A DNA stretch of 21,702 nt from UBA3305 sp002373555 (GTDB taxonomy: Bacteria > Bacillota > Clostridia > Lachnospirales > Lachnospiraceae), in contig CAMOER010000041.1 in NCBI GenBank assembly GCA_946612455.1, positions 1 to 21,702 on the forward strand, read 5' to 3'. The notes under the pieces are model-generated. The model did not search any database. It was given only the letters and a program-made list of their open reading frames with translations, and was not told the DNA's origin. Made by a program: the position numbers and the translations under genes. This document shows, in pieces, positions 15,075 through 21,702 of this stretch. Within the stretch, counting starts at the first letter, position 1, and every line of letters starts with the position of its first letter.

Positions 15075-16424
15075 AATGAAGCAGCAGTCGGGAAACGCAT
15101 GTTTTCCGATCAGGATCTCTATAAACTGATCGTACCGCTCGTGATCGAGCAGGCGCTGGCCTTCTTTGTCGGCGTGGCCGACACCATGATGGTATCTTAT
15201 GCGGGCGAAGCGGCCATGTCGGGCGTCTCGCTGGTCGATATGTATACCTTCCTGGTGAGCACGCTGCTGGCGGCGCTGGGAACCGGCGGTGCAGTTGTGG
15301 TCTCCCAGTATATCGGGCACCGGGATCAGAAACAGGCGAATGAATCCGCCGGTCAGCTGATGCTGATCGCCGCGGTCGGATCGACGCTCCTAATGATCTT
15401 CTCGCTCGTGCTGCGCGTGCAGATCATCAATCTGTTCTATCCCAATATTGAAGCGGACGTGCGCGCGGCGGCGGTTCGTTATATCTTCATTACCGCATTT
15501 TCCTATCCGTTCCTGGGACTGTACAATGCTTCCGCAGCGCTGTTCCGTTCCATGAAAAAGACCACGCATACGATGATCGTTTCGATCATCATGAATATCA
15601 TTAATGTCGTCGGAAACGCGATCGGTATCTTCATTCTGCATGCCGGCGTGGACGGCGTTGCGGTGCCGACGCTTCTTTCCAGAATGGCTGCCTGCTTCCT
15701 GATGACGGGCATGCTGTTCATGAAAGGACAGCAGATCCGGGTGTCGTTCTCCTCGATTTTCCGGGTGGATAAAGAGCATGTCCGGCGTGTGCTGCACATC
15801 GCCATCCCGAACAGTATCGAGAACGGCCTGTTCGCGCTCGGCAGGATCCTGGTCACCAGTATCGTTTCGCTGTTCGGTACGCACCAGATCGCGGCCAGCA
15901 GCGCGGCGCTTTCCGTCGGCACGATCGCGATCATGGTCTGCAGCGGGAACAACCTCGCCTGCGTGACCGTCATCGGGCAGTGTGTCGGCGCGGGCGAGTA
16001 TGAACAGGCGAAATATTATATGAAGCGGATCCTGAAGATCTCCTATCTGGGCAATATCGCCCTCACGATCATCATGCAGATCTTCCTGAACCAGATCCTG
16101 GGACTGTATGATCTTTCCGGGGAAGCGGTCCGATATGCGTATATTCTGGTGACGATCCACAATGTCTGTGCCTGCTTCATCCACCCGACTTCGTTCAATC
16201 TGGCGAACGGGCTGCGGGCGACAGGCGATGCCGCTTATACAATGAAAGTCGGTATGGTGTCGATGTTCATTTTCCGGGTGGGCGCGGCGATCCTGTTCGG
16301 CATCATCCTGAATTTCCAGATCATCGGCGTGTGGATGGCGATGATCTCCGACTGGACGGCGAGATCCTGCGCGTTCATCTACCGATTTAAGAGCGGAAAG
16401 TGGAAAGAGAAGAGAGCAATATAG
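15072..16424 (+). CDS. MATE family efflux transporter
   Basis: This 450-residue membrane protein has twelve predicted hydrophobic segments and is a multidrug or metabolite exporter driven by Na+ or H+. The N-terminal half shows LIVPLVIEQALAFFVGVADT, then MMVSYAGEAAMSGVSLVD and GTGGAVVVSQYIGHRDQKQA, classic for the first MatE repeat. The second repeat begins near VLHIAIPNSIENGLFALGRI, with GNNLACVTVIGQCVGAGEYEQA. The length is normal. GGAGG sits 6 nt before the ATG. An unusual duplicated leader precedes it and the isopentenyl isomerase gene follows after 10 nt, so the two are probably one operon. I could not find a convincing promoter. The substrate is unknown. Confidence 0.94.
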   Translation: MNEAAVGKRMFSDQDLYKLIVPLVIEQALAFFVGVADTMMVSYAGEAAMSGVSLVDMYTFLVSTLLAALGTGGAVVVSQYIGHRDQKQANESAGQLMLIAAVGSTLLMIFSLVLRVQIINLFYPNIEADVRAAAVRYIFITAFSYPFLGLYNASAALFRSMKKTTHTMIVSIIMNIINVVGNAIGIFILHAGVDGVAVPTLLSRMAACFLMTGMLFMKGQQIRVSFSSIFRVDKEHVRRVLHIAIPNSIENGLFALGRILVTSIVSLFGTHQIAASSAALSVGTIAIMVCSGNNLACVTVIGQCVGAGEYEQAKYYMKRILKISYLGNIALTIIMQIFLNQILGLYDLSGEAVRYAYILVTIHNVCACFIHPTSFNLANGLRATGDAAYTMKVGMVSMFIFRVGAAILFGIILNFQIIGVWMAMISDWTARSCAFIYRFKSGKWKEKRAI

Positions 16425-16434
16425 GAGGGGTGTT

Positions 16435-16941
16435 ATGGAAGACAGACTGATCCTGGTAGATTATGACGATCACGAGACCGGCAGTATGGGAAAGCTCGAG
16501 GTACATCAGAAGCATCTTCTCCACCGCGCCTTTTCGGTCTTCATTTTCAGCAGCGGCCGTGACAGCGTGATCATTCAGAAACGGGCGGATGATAAGTACC
16601 ATTCCGGCGGCAAGTGGGCGAACACCTGCTGCTCCCATCCCCGCACCGGAGAGACGTTATCGGAAGCCGTGCGCCGGCGGCTTGCGGAGGAAGCGGGCAT
16701 CGAATGTCCGGTCACGGAAGCGGGCTCGTTTATCTATTACGCGCCGTTCGCGGACGGCCTTGCGGAATATGAATATGACCATGTGTTTGTCGGGGAATAT
16801 GACGGACCGTTTACGCCGGATCCGGAGGAAGCACAGGAAATGAAGTCCGTGGAGGTGGAATGGCTGAAGCGGGATATCGAAGCTCATCCGGACAAATACG
16901 CGCCGTGGTTCTTTACGGCGCTTCGAATCGCACTGCAATGA
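16435..16941 (+). CDS. idi: Isopentenyl-diphosphate delta-isomerase, type I
   Basis: This 168-residue Nudix-fold enzyme interconverts IPP and DMAPP in isoprenoid synthesis. Motifs align with E. coli Idi: LEVHQKHLLHRAFSVFIF (metal-ligand His24 and His30), WANTCCSHP (catalytic Cys66, His68), a Nudix-like helix EAVRRRLAEEAGI, and EYEYDHVF (E111, E113). It lacks any extra domain, and its length is close to the 180-residue norm. Its ribosome site AGGAGGGG overlaps the TAG stop of the MATE gene, so co-translation is likely. Firmicutes that use the MEP pathway often lack Idi or have the unrelated FMN-dependent type II enzyme, so a type I enzyme is somewhat unusual here. A strong terminator follows. 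Confidence 0.95.
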   Translation: MEDRLILVDYDDHETGSMGKLEVHQKHLLHRAFSVFIFSSGRDSVIIQKRADDKYHSGGKWANTCCSHPRTGETLSEAVRRRLAEEAGIECPVTEAGSFIYYAPFADGLAEYEYDHVFVGEYDGPFTPDPEEAQEMKSVEVEWLKRDIEAHPDKYAPWFFTALRIALQ

Positions 16942-16946
16942 ATAAT

Positions 16947-16993
16947 ACAGCCGTATCCGGCGCGCCTACTGCCCGGGAACGGCTGTGTTTTTT
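16947..16993 (+). terminator. Intrinsic terminator after idi
   Basis: ACAGCCGT (16947-16954) pairs with ACGGCTGT (16979-16986), and an inner CCGG/CCGG pairing extends the stem. GTTTTTT follows. It closes the MATE-idi unit. Confidence 0.85.
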
Positions 16994-17015
16994 CCGTCGC
17001 AGGAGAAAGAAATGT

Positions 17016-17044
17016 TTGCATATTATCATCGCCGCAGTTATACT
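17016..17044 (+). promoter_or_regulatory. Promoter of the hybrid kinase gene
   Basis: TTGCAT (17016-17021) and TATACT (17039-17044) are 17 bp apart, close to the housekeeping consensus. The start site would be about 35 nt before the ATG. Confidence 0.7.
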
Positions 17045-17085
17045 CACATAAAGAATGCATAAAAATCATCGGGAGGCCGCGGGTC

Positions 17086-20000
17086 ATGGCTGAAAAACGA
17101 TTTGAACTGAATGAACAGACGCTGTTGATCATTGATGAGATCGGGAGTCATATGCCCGGCGGGTTTTTCCTGTACAGAGCGGAAGAACCGGAAGAACTGA
17201 TCTACGCAAATCAGGCAGTGTTTGACATATTCGGCTGCAGAGACCGGGAAGAATTTACGGAGCTGACCGGCTTTACCTTTCGGGGGATGGTCTGCCCCGA
17301 TGATTATGCGGAAGTAACGAAGATCATTCAGCAGCAGATCGAAAACAATAACGGGGAGACGGATCATGTGGAATACCGCATCATCCGGCGTGACGGCGCC
17401 GTCCGTTTCGTGGAAGACCATGGGCATTTTACCAGAACCAGAGCTTACGGCGGCGTCTATACGGTGTTTATTTCCGATATTACGGAGAAACGGGAGCTGC
17501 GGGAGAAGGATGCGGCTGTGCGGGATGCCGTCATCGCGACGCTGACCAACACCTACAATACCGTCTGGCTGATCAACGATGTCGTCACGGAAAGCTGTTC
17601 GCTTTATCATACAGACATGGATGAGGCGCACAGTGAAGCCATTCGCAACGCGCTGAGCCACGCGAAATATACGGATACCAAAACCCAGTATGTGGATACG
17701 ATGGTGGCGGAGGAAGACAAGGAGCGGATGCAGGAGCAGATCGGCCTTCCGTTTATCCTGGAGCAGTTTAAGACCAGCGATCAGTTCTCGATCTATTTTA
17801 TCCGCGCGCTTGAATCCGGTCCCAGACATTACCGGGTGGATTTCGGAAAAGTGAACATGCCCGGCGGCCGGACCGGCGTCGCGATGGGCTTTAAGGATGT
17901 AGAGAACAGCTACCGCAGAAGGATGGAGACGCAGGAGGCGCTGGAAAACCTGCGGAAGTCTGAGCAGGAGAACCGCCGCCTGATGGAGGAGATGCAGTCG
18001 GCCGCAAAGCTGGCGGACCTGATGGGCTCCGTTACATCCCTGCTGACCAATATGCCCGCCATGAGCTTTTCCAAGGATATCGAGACCGGACGGTATCTTG
18101 CCTGCAACCAGGCTTTTGCGGAATACGCCGGCAAGAAGCATCCGGAGGAGGTCATCGGTCTGACGGACCATGAGATCTTCGATCCGGAGACGGCGGATCA
18201 TTTCGTGGAAGACGATCAGAAGGCGATCGCCATGGACTCCGCGTATGTTTTCTTTGAGGATGTTCCGGACGCGACCGGCACCATTTTCCGGAATCTGCAG
18301 ACGACAAAGACCAAATTTACGGATACGAACGGGAGAAAGTGCCTGCTCGGCATGTGCGTGGATGTCACGGAGATGACGCGCATTAAGACGGCGGAAGCGG
18401 AAGCGAACGCCAAGAAGCAGGAACTGGAAGAGAAGCTGGCACTGCAGGAGAAGCTGATCCAGAAAGAGGAACAGCAGAAAGAGCTGGACAGTATGATCAC
18501 TGCAATGGCCTCCGATTACCGCAGCGTCTACCATATCGATCTGGATACGGACGATGCTGTTTGCTACCGTGCTGATCCGGGGGATCCGAACCAGACGCCG
18601 GAGGGCGTGCATTTCCCGTATCATGAGCGATTTATCGATTACTGCGAACGGTATGTGGATGCGGAATATCAGCAGGATTTCCTGAAGTTCATCGATCCCG
18701 TCAATGTCCGGAAAGCGCTGGATACGGAATCGATCATCGTTTACCGGTATCTTGCGCGCAGAAACGGCGTCGAATATTATGAAATGCTCCGGATGGCAGG
18801 CGTGCGGCACCCCGGGTACAGGGATGACAACAAAGTCCATGCGATCGGCCTCGGATTTACCGTGATCGATGAAGAGATGCGGGAATCCATGGCACAGAAC
18901 CACGCGCTTGCGGAAGCGCTGGCGGCGGCGGAGGATGCGAACAAGGCGAAGACGATCTTCCTCTCCAACATGAGCCATGAGATCCGGACGCCGATGAACG
19001 CCATCATCGGACTGGACAAGATCGCGCTGGCTGACGAGACGATTTCGGATACCACCAGGGAACATCTGGAAAAGATCGGCGCATCCGCCCATCATCTGCT
19101 CGGCATCATCAACGATATCCTGGATATGTCGCGGATCGAATCCGGCCGCATGGTGATCCGGAACGAAGAATTCTCCTTCGCAAGAGCACTGGAACAGGTG
19201 AATACCATCATCAGCGGGCAGTGCCGGGACAAGAATATTTCCTACGAATGCCGGACCGACGGGAATGTCGCGGATTATTATATCGGCGACGATATGAAGC
19301 TCCGTCAGGTCATGATCAATATCCTCGGAAATGCCGTGAAATTCACGCCGGAAGGCGGCAGCGTCCGGTTTACCGTGGAGGAGACGGCGCGGTTCGATGA
19401 CAAGGCGACGCTGCATTTTCAGATCAGCGATACCGGTATCGGCATGAGCAAAGAGTACCTGCCGAAGCTGTTCGATCCGTTCTCGCAGGAGGATTCTTCC
19501 AATACCAGCAGGTACGGAAGCACCGGGCTCGGCATGCCGATCACGAAGAGCATCGTGGAACTGATGAACGGCCATATTGAGGTCGAAAGCGAGAAGGGCA
19601 GAGGAACCGTGTTCGATGTCACGATCACGCTCGGCACCGCCGGATACATTGCGCCCGAACATGAAGAAGGCATGCCGCATCCGCATGAGATGTGCGTGCT
19701 GGTGATCGATGACGATCCGATCGCCTGCGAACATGCCCAGATCATTCTCGGCCAGGTCGGCATTTCCTGTGAAAAGGCGCTCACTGGCGAGGAAGGCGTC
19801 GAGATGGTGAAAGTCCGGCATGCCAGAAGAGATCCCTACGATCTGATCCTGGTGGACTGGAAGATGCCGGAGATGGACGGCGTGGAGACGACAAGACGGA
19901 TCCGGCAAGCCGTGGGAGGAGAGACGCCGGTGATCATCCTGACCTCCTACAGCTGGGATGATGTGGCGGAGGAAGCAACGGAAGCCGGTGTGGATACCTT

Positions 20001-20481
20001 CGTCGCGAAACCGCTGTTCGCGGGCACGGTGCTGGATGAATTCCGGGAAGCGTTCAAACGGAAGAATGCCCGGCTGGTGCGTGAGACGGCGGATCTGACC
20101 GGACGGCGCGTGCTGCTGGCAGAGGATGTGGCGGTCAATGCTGAGATCATCATGATGATCCTGTCGATGCGGGAGATGAAGGTGGATCTTGCGGAGAACG
20201 GTGCAGAGGCAGTCGAGCTGTTCGCTGCATCAGCGCCCGGATCGTATGATGCGGTACTGATGGATATGCGCATGCCGGTGATGGACGGCCTGGAGGCAAC
20301 GCGCAGGGTCCGTGCGCTTGACCGGCCGGATGCGAAGTCCGTACCGATTATCGCGCTGACCGCAAATGCATTTGATGAAGACGTACAGCGGAGCATGCAG
20401 GCGGGCCTGAACGCCCACCTCAGCAAGCCGGTGGAACCGGAAGCGCTGTTTGAAACATTGGAAAGCCTGATCAAAGGCTGA
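17086..20481 (+). CDS. Soluble hybrid sensor histidine kinase with multiple PAS-like regions and two receiver domains
   Basis: This 1131-residue protein has no membrane segment or signal peptide, so it should sense a cytoplasmic cue. A clear PAS domain spans about residues 12-140 (GFFLYRAEEPEELIYANQAVFDIFGC). A degenerate PAS-like region covers about 145-285. After a coiled coil, a further PAS starts near 315 (MPAMSFSKDIETGRYLACNQA). A second coiled coil leads to another PAS-like region at about 470-610. The HisKA helix carries His631 in SNMSHEIRTPMNAIIGL. The ATPase domain has N749 (ILGNAVKFTPEGG), DTGIGM and GSTGLGM. Receiver 1 follows (VIDDDP, acceptor Asp924 in LVDWKMPEMDG), then receiver 2 (LLAEDVAVN, Asp1060 in LMDMRMPVMDG). 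No HPt or DNA-binding domain is present, so the phosphorelay partner is elsewhere. It is a single-gene unit with its own promoter and terminator; GGGAGG precedes the ATG. Confidence 0.95.
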   Translation: MAEKRFELNEQTLLIIDEIGSHMPGGFFLYRAEEPEELIYANQAVFDIFGCRDREEFTELTGFTFRGMVCPDDYAEVTKIIQQQIENNNGETDHVEYRIIRRDGAVRFVEDHGHFTRTRAYGGVYTVFISDITEKRELREKDAAVRDAVIATLTNTYNTVWLINDVVTESCSLYHTDMDEAHSEAIRNALSHAKYTDTKTQYVDTMVAEEDKERMQEQIGLPFILEQFKTSDQFSIYFIRALESGPRHYRVDFGKVNMPGGRTGVAMGFKDVENSYRRRMETQEALENLRKSEQENRRLMEEMQSAAKLADLMGSVTSLLTNMPAMSFSKDIETGRYLACNQAFAEYAGKKHPEEVIGLTDHEIFDPETADHFVEDDQKAIAMDSAYVFFEDVPDATGTIFRNLQTTKTKFTDTNGRKCLLGMCVDVTEMTRIKTAEAEANAKKQELEEKLALQEKLIQKEEQQKELDSMITAMASDYRSVYHIDLDTDDAVCYRADPGDPNQTPEGVHFPYHERFIDYCERYVDAEYQQDFLKFIDPVNVRKALDTESIIVYRYLARRNGVEYYEMLRMAGVRHPGYRDDNKVHAIGLGFTVIDEEMRESMAQNHALAEALAAAEDANKAKTIFLSNMSHEIRTPMNAIIGLDKIALADETISDTTREHLEKIGASAHHLLGIINDILDMSRIESGRMVIRNEEFSFARALEQVNTIISGQCRDKNISYECRTDGNVADYYIGDDMKLRQVMINILGNAVKFTPEGGSVRFTVEETARFDDKATLHFQISDTGIGMSKEYLPKLFDPFSQEDSSNTSRYGSTGLGMPITKSIVELMNGHIEVESEKGRGTVFDVTITLGTAGYIAPEHEEGMPHPHEMCVLVIDDDPIACEHAQIILGQVGISCEKALTGEEGVEMVKVRHARRDPYDLILVDWKMPEMDGVETTRRIRQAVGGETPVIILTSYSWDDVAEEATEAGVDTFVAKPLFAGTVLDEFREAFKRKNARLVRETADLTGRRVLLAEDVAVNAEIIMMILSMREMKVDLAENGAEAVELFAASAPGSYDAVLMDMRMPVMDGLEATRRVRALDRPDAKSVPIIALTANAFDEDVQRSMQAGLNAHLSKPVEPEALFETLESLIKG

Positions 20482-20487
20482 CGGCAG

Positions 20488-20517
20488 GGACAGGGAGCTG
20501 CGCTCTCTGTCCTTTTT
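20488..20517 (+). terminator. Intrinsic terminator after the hybrid kinase
   Basis: GGACAGGGAGC (20488-20498) pairs with GCTCTCTGTCC (20502-20512) over 11 bp, including one G-T pair, around a three-base loop. TTTTT follows. Confidence 0.88.
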
Positions 20518-20533
20518 GTCCTGCGGAAGGCCC

Positions 20534-20545
20534 GGCGCCTGTCCC
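20534..20545 (-). repeat. GGGACAGGCGCC motif, reverse copy
   Basis: Read on the minus strand this is GGGACAGGCGCC, one base different from GGGACAGGCACC at 21658-21669. It directly abuts the -35 box of the following gene. It may be a remnant of a dispersed repeat or chance. Confidence 0.3.
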
Positions 20546-20573
20546 TTGACTTGACCGAAATATGTGATAAAAT
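20546..20573 (+). promoter_or_regulatory. Promoter of the molybdopterin-binding protein gene
   Basis: TTGACT (20546-20551) and TAAAAT (20568-20573) are 16 bp apart; each matches five of six consensus bases. The leader is about 35 nt and ends in GAGGAGG before the ATG. Confidence 0.7.
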
Positions 20574-20615
20574 AGCGTTAGTTTTTCGCAAGAATATCGC
20601 TCCGAGGAGGAAGCC

Positions 20616-21635
20616 ATGAAACTGATCAATACAACGGATGCTGTCGGCCATGTACTCTGTCATGATCTTACCCAGATCATTCCGGGCGTCACGAAGGATG
20701 CCGTTTTCAGAAAAGGCCATATCGTACAGGAGGAGGATATTCCGATCCTGCTGTCGATCGGCAAGGAGCATCTGTATGTCTGGGAGAAGGATGAGAGCAT
20801 GCTGCATGAGGATGAAGCAGCCGCTGTTCTGCGCGACATCAGCATCAATGCGCACATGCGCGCGACCGAGCCGAAGGAAGGCAAGATCGAACTGATCGCC
20901 GAATGCGACGGCCTGTTCACGATCGACGAGGAGCGCCTGATCGCCGTCAACTCCCTCGGGGAAATGATGATCGCGACCCGCCATGGCAATTTCCCGGTGA
21001 AGAAGGGCGACAAGCTGGCAGGTATGCGCGTGATCCCGCTCGTCATTGAAAAGGAAAAAATGGAGAAGGCAAAGGAGACCGCCGGCGATCAGCCGCTGTT
21101 CGAACTGCATCCTTATTATCATAAAAAAGTCGGCATTGTTACGACCGGTTCCGAAGTATTCACCGGCCGGATCCAGGATAAATTCGGACCGGCGATCCGT
21201 GCGAAGCTTGCGGAATATGATACGGAAGTCATCGGGCAGACGATCCTCGGAGATGATCCGCAGAAGATCACGGCGGAGATCGAAAGCTATATCGAAAAAG
21301 GCGCCGATATGATCCTGTGCACCGGCGGCATGAGCGTCGATCCGGATGATACGACGCCGACCGCGATCAAGAACACGGGTGCGGAGATCATTTCCTACGG
21401 CGCGCCGGTACTGCCGGGCGCGATGTTCCTGCTGGCGTATACAAAAGCCGGCATCCCGATCATGGGACTGCCCGGCTGCGTGATGTACGCCAGACGCACG
21501 ATCTTTGATCTGGTGCTGCCGAAGGTGCTGGCGGATGTGCGCGTAGAGAAGGAAGATCTGTATAAGCTCGGCATGGGCGGCTTATGTCTGAACTGCGAGA
21601 CATGCGTGTGGCCGAACTGCGGATTCGGAAAATAA
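20616..21635 (+). CDS. Molybdopterin-binding domain protein (MoeA/MogA-like) with four-cysteine C-terminal tail
   Basis: In this 339-residue cytoplasmic protein, residues about 1-165 resemble the N-terminal part of MoeA-like proteins (HVLCHDLTQIIPGVTKDAVFRKG, DGLFTIDEERL, NFPVKKGDKLAGMRVIPL). Residues about 170-310 are a molybdopterin-binding fold: VGIVTTGSEVFTGRIQDKFG, the TILGDDPQKI block, CTGGMSVDPDDTTPTAI, and PGAMFLLAY. The family acts in molybdenum-cofactor insertion or in maturing molybdenum hydroxylases. The end carries C324-x2-C327-x2-C330-x4-C335 (GLCLNCETCVWPNCGFGK), which looks like a metal or Fe-S site and is absent from E. coli MoeA as I recall. It has its own promoter and a GAGGAGG site 6 nt upstream. 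No other cofactor gene is in view; one could lie beyond the window. Confidence 0.9.
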   Translation: MKLINTTDAVGHVLCHDLTQIIPGVTKDAVFRKGHIVQEEDIPILLSIGKEHLYVWEKDESMLHEDEAAAVLRDISINAHMRATEPKEGKIELIAECDGLFTIDEERLIAVNSLGEMMIATRHGNFPVKKGDKLAGMRVIPLVIEKEKMEKAKETAGDQPLFELHPYYHKKVGIVTTGSEVFTGRIQDKFGPAIRAKLAEYDTEVIGQTILGDDPQKITAEIESYIEKGADMILCTGGMSVDPDDTTPTAIKNTGAEIISYGAPVLPGAMFLLAYTKAGIPIMGLPGCVMYARRTIFDLVLPKVLADVRVEKEDLYKLGMGGLCLNCETCVWPNCGFGK

Positions 21636-21656
21636 TACTGACCTGCGATAACCCAT

Positions 21657-21669
21657 GGGGACAGGCACC
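21657..21669 (+). repeat. GGGGACAGGCACC motif, possible REP-like unit
   Basis: GGGGACAGGCACC is bordered by CCAT (21653-21656) and, one base further, ATGG (21671-21674). It shares GGGGACAGG with the 16-bp inverted repeat at 2889-2936. The last 67 bases of the window after the molybdopterin gene hold nothing else recognisable. Confidence 0.4.
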
Positions 21670-21702
21670 AATGGTAGGTAGATTTCATTAAGATAGGTTT
21701 TA

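Noticed and set aside
17044..19908. 954-codon open frame on the minus strand
   Set aside because: It lies wholly antisense to the hybrid kinase, whose domains and motifs are unmistakable. The frame shows no recognisable domain and is Arg/His/Asp-rich, as expected from GC-rich third positions.
20582..20615. Molybdenum-cofactor riboswitch before the molybdopterin-binding gene
   Set aside because: The leader is only about 35 nt and has no structured domain.
19947..21122. 391-codon minus-strand frame spanning two genes
   Set aside because: It is antisense to the hybrid-kinase receiver domain, the terminator and the molybdopterin gene. It has no motif and no ribosome site.

Overview
The window looks like a chromosomal segment of a moderately GC-rich Gram-positive Clostridia, most like a gut Lachnospiraceae. 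The reasons are strong GGAGG-type ribosome sites with some TTG starts, a lipoprotein sugar-binding protein, a YesM/YesN-type two-component pair, a YesL (DUF624) protein, a domain-permuted GH3 glucosidase and a GGGtGRT-family protein. This taxonomic placement is inference from gene content. No rRNA, tRNA, CRISPR array, insertion sequence or phage gene was seen.

Positions 1-314 hold the 3' end of a GGGtGRT-family gene and its terminator. Positions 348-12580 form a glycan-use locus. A GH3 beta-glucosidase (+) converges on a response regulator and sensor kinase (both -). The kinase is divergent from an operon (+) of binding protein, two permeases, a small membrane-anchored protein resembling a cut-down binding protein, a YesL protein and a GH78-like six-hairpin glycosidase. 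The divergent region carries two exact 12-bp direct repeats 23 bp apart next to a -10 box, as expected for the AraC-type regulator. The likely logic is that the kinase senses an external sugar signal, the regulator turns on the transporter operon, and the two glycosidases trim the imported oligosaccharide. No ABC ATPase is present, so a shared one encoded elsewhere is implied.

Positions 12586-14387 hold a CPBP membrane protease (+) and a diacylglycerol-kinase-family lipid kinase (-) whose 3' ends overlap by 53 nt. The protease start is built into the terminator of the preceding operon.

Positions 14388-15071 contain no gene. They hold an array of about seven 41/42-bp tandem repeats and then a duplicated leader/ribosome-site segment before a MATE exporter.

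Positions 15072-16941 are the MATE exporter and a type I isopentenyl-diphosphate isomerase, probably one operon. Positions 17086-20481 encode a large soluble hybrid histidine kinase with several PAS-like regions and two receiver domains, with its own promoter and terminator. Positions 20616-21635 encode a molybdopterin-binding-domain protein with a four-cysteine tail. A GGGACAGG-type motif recurs in intergenic DNA, once as a perfect 16-bp inverted repeat.
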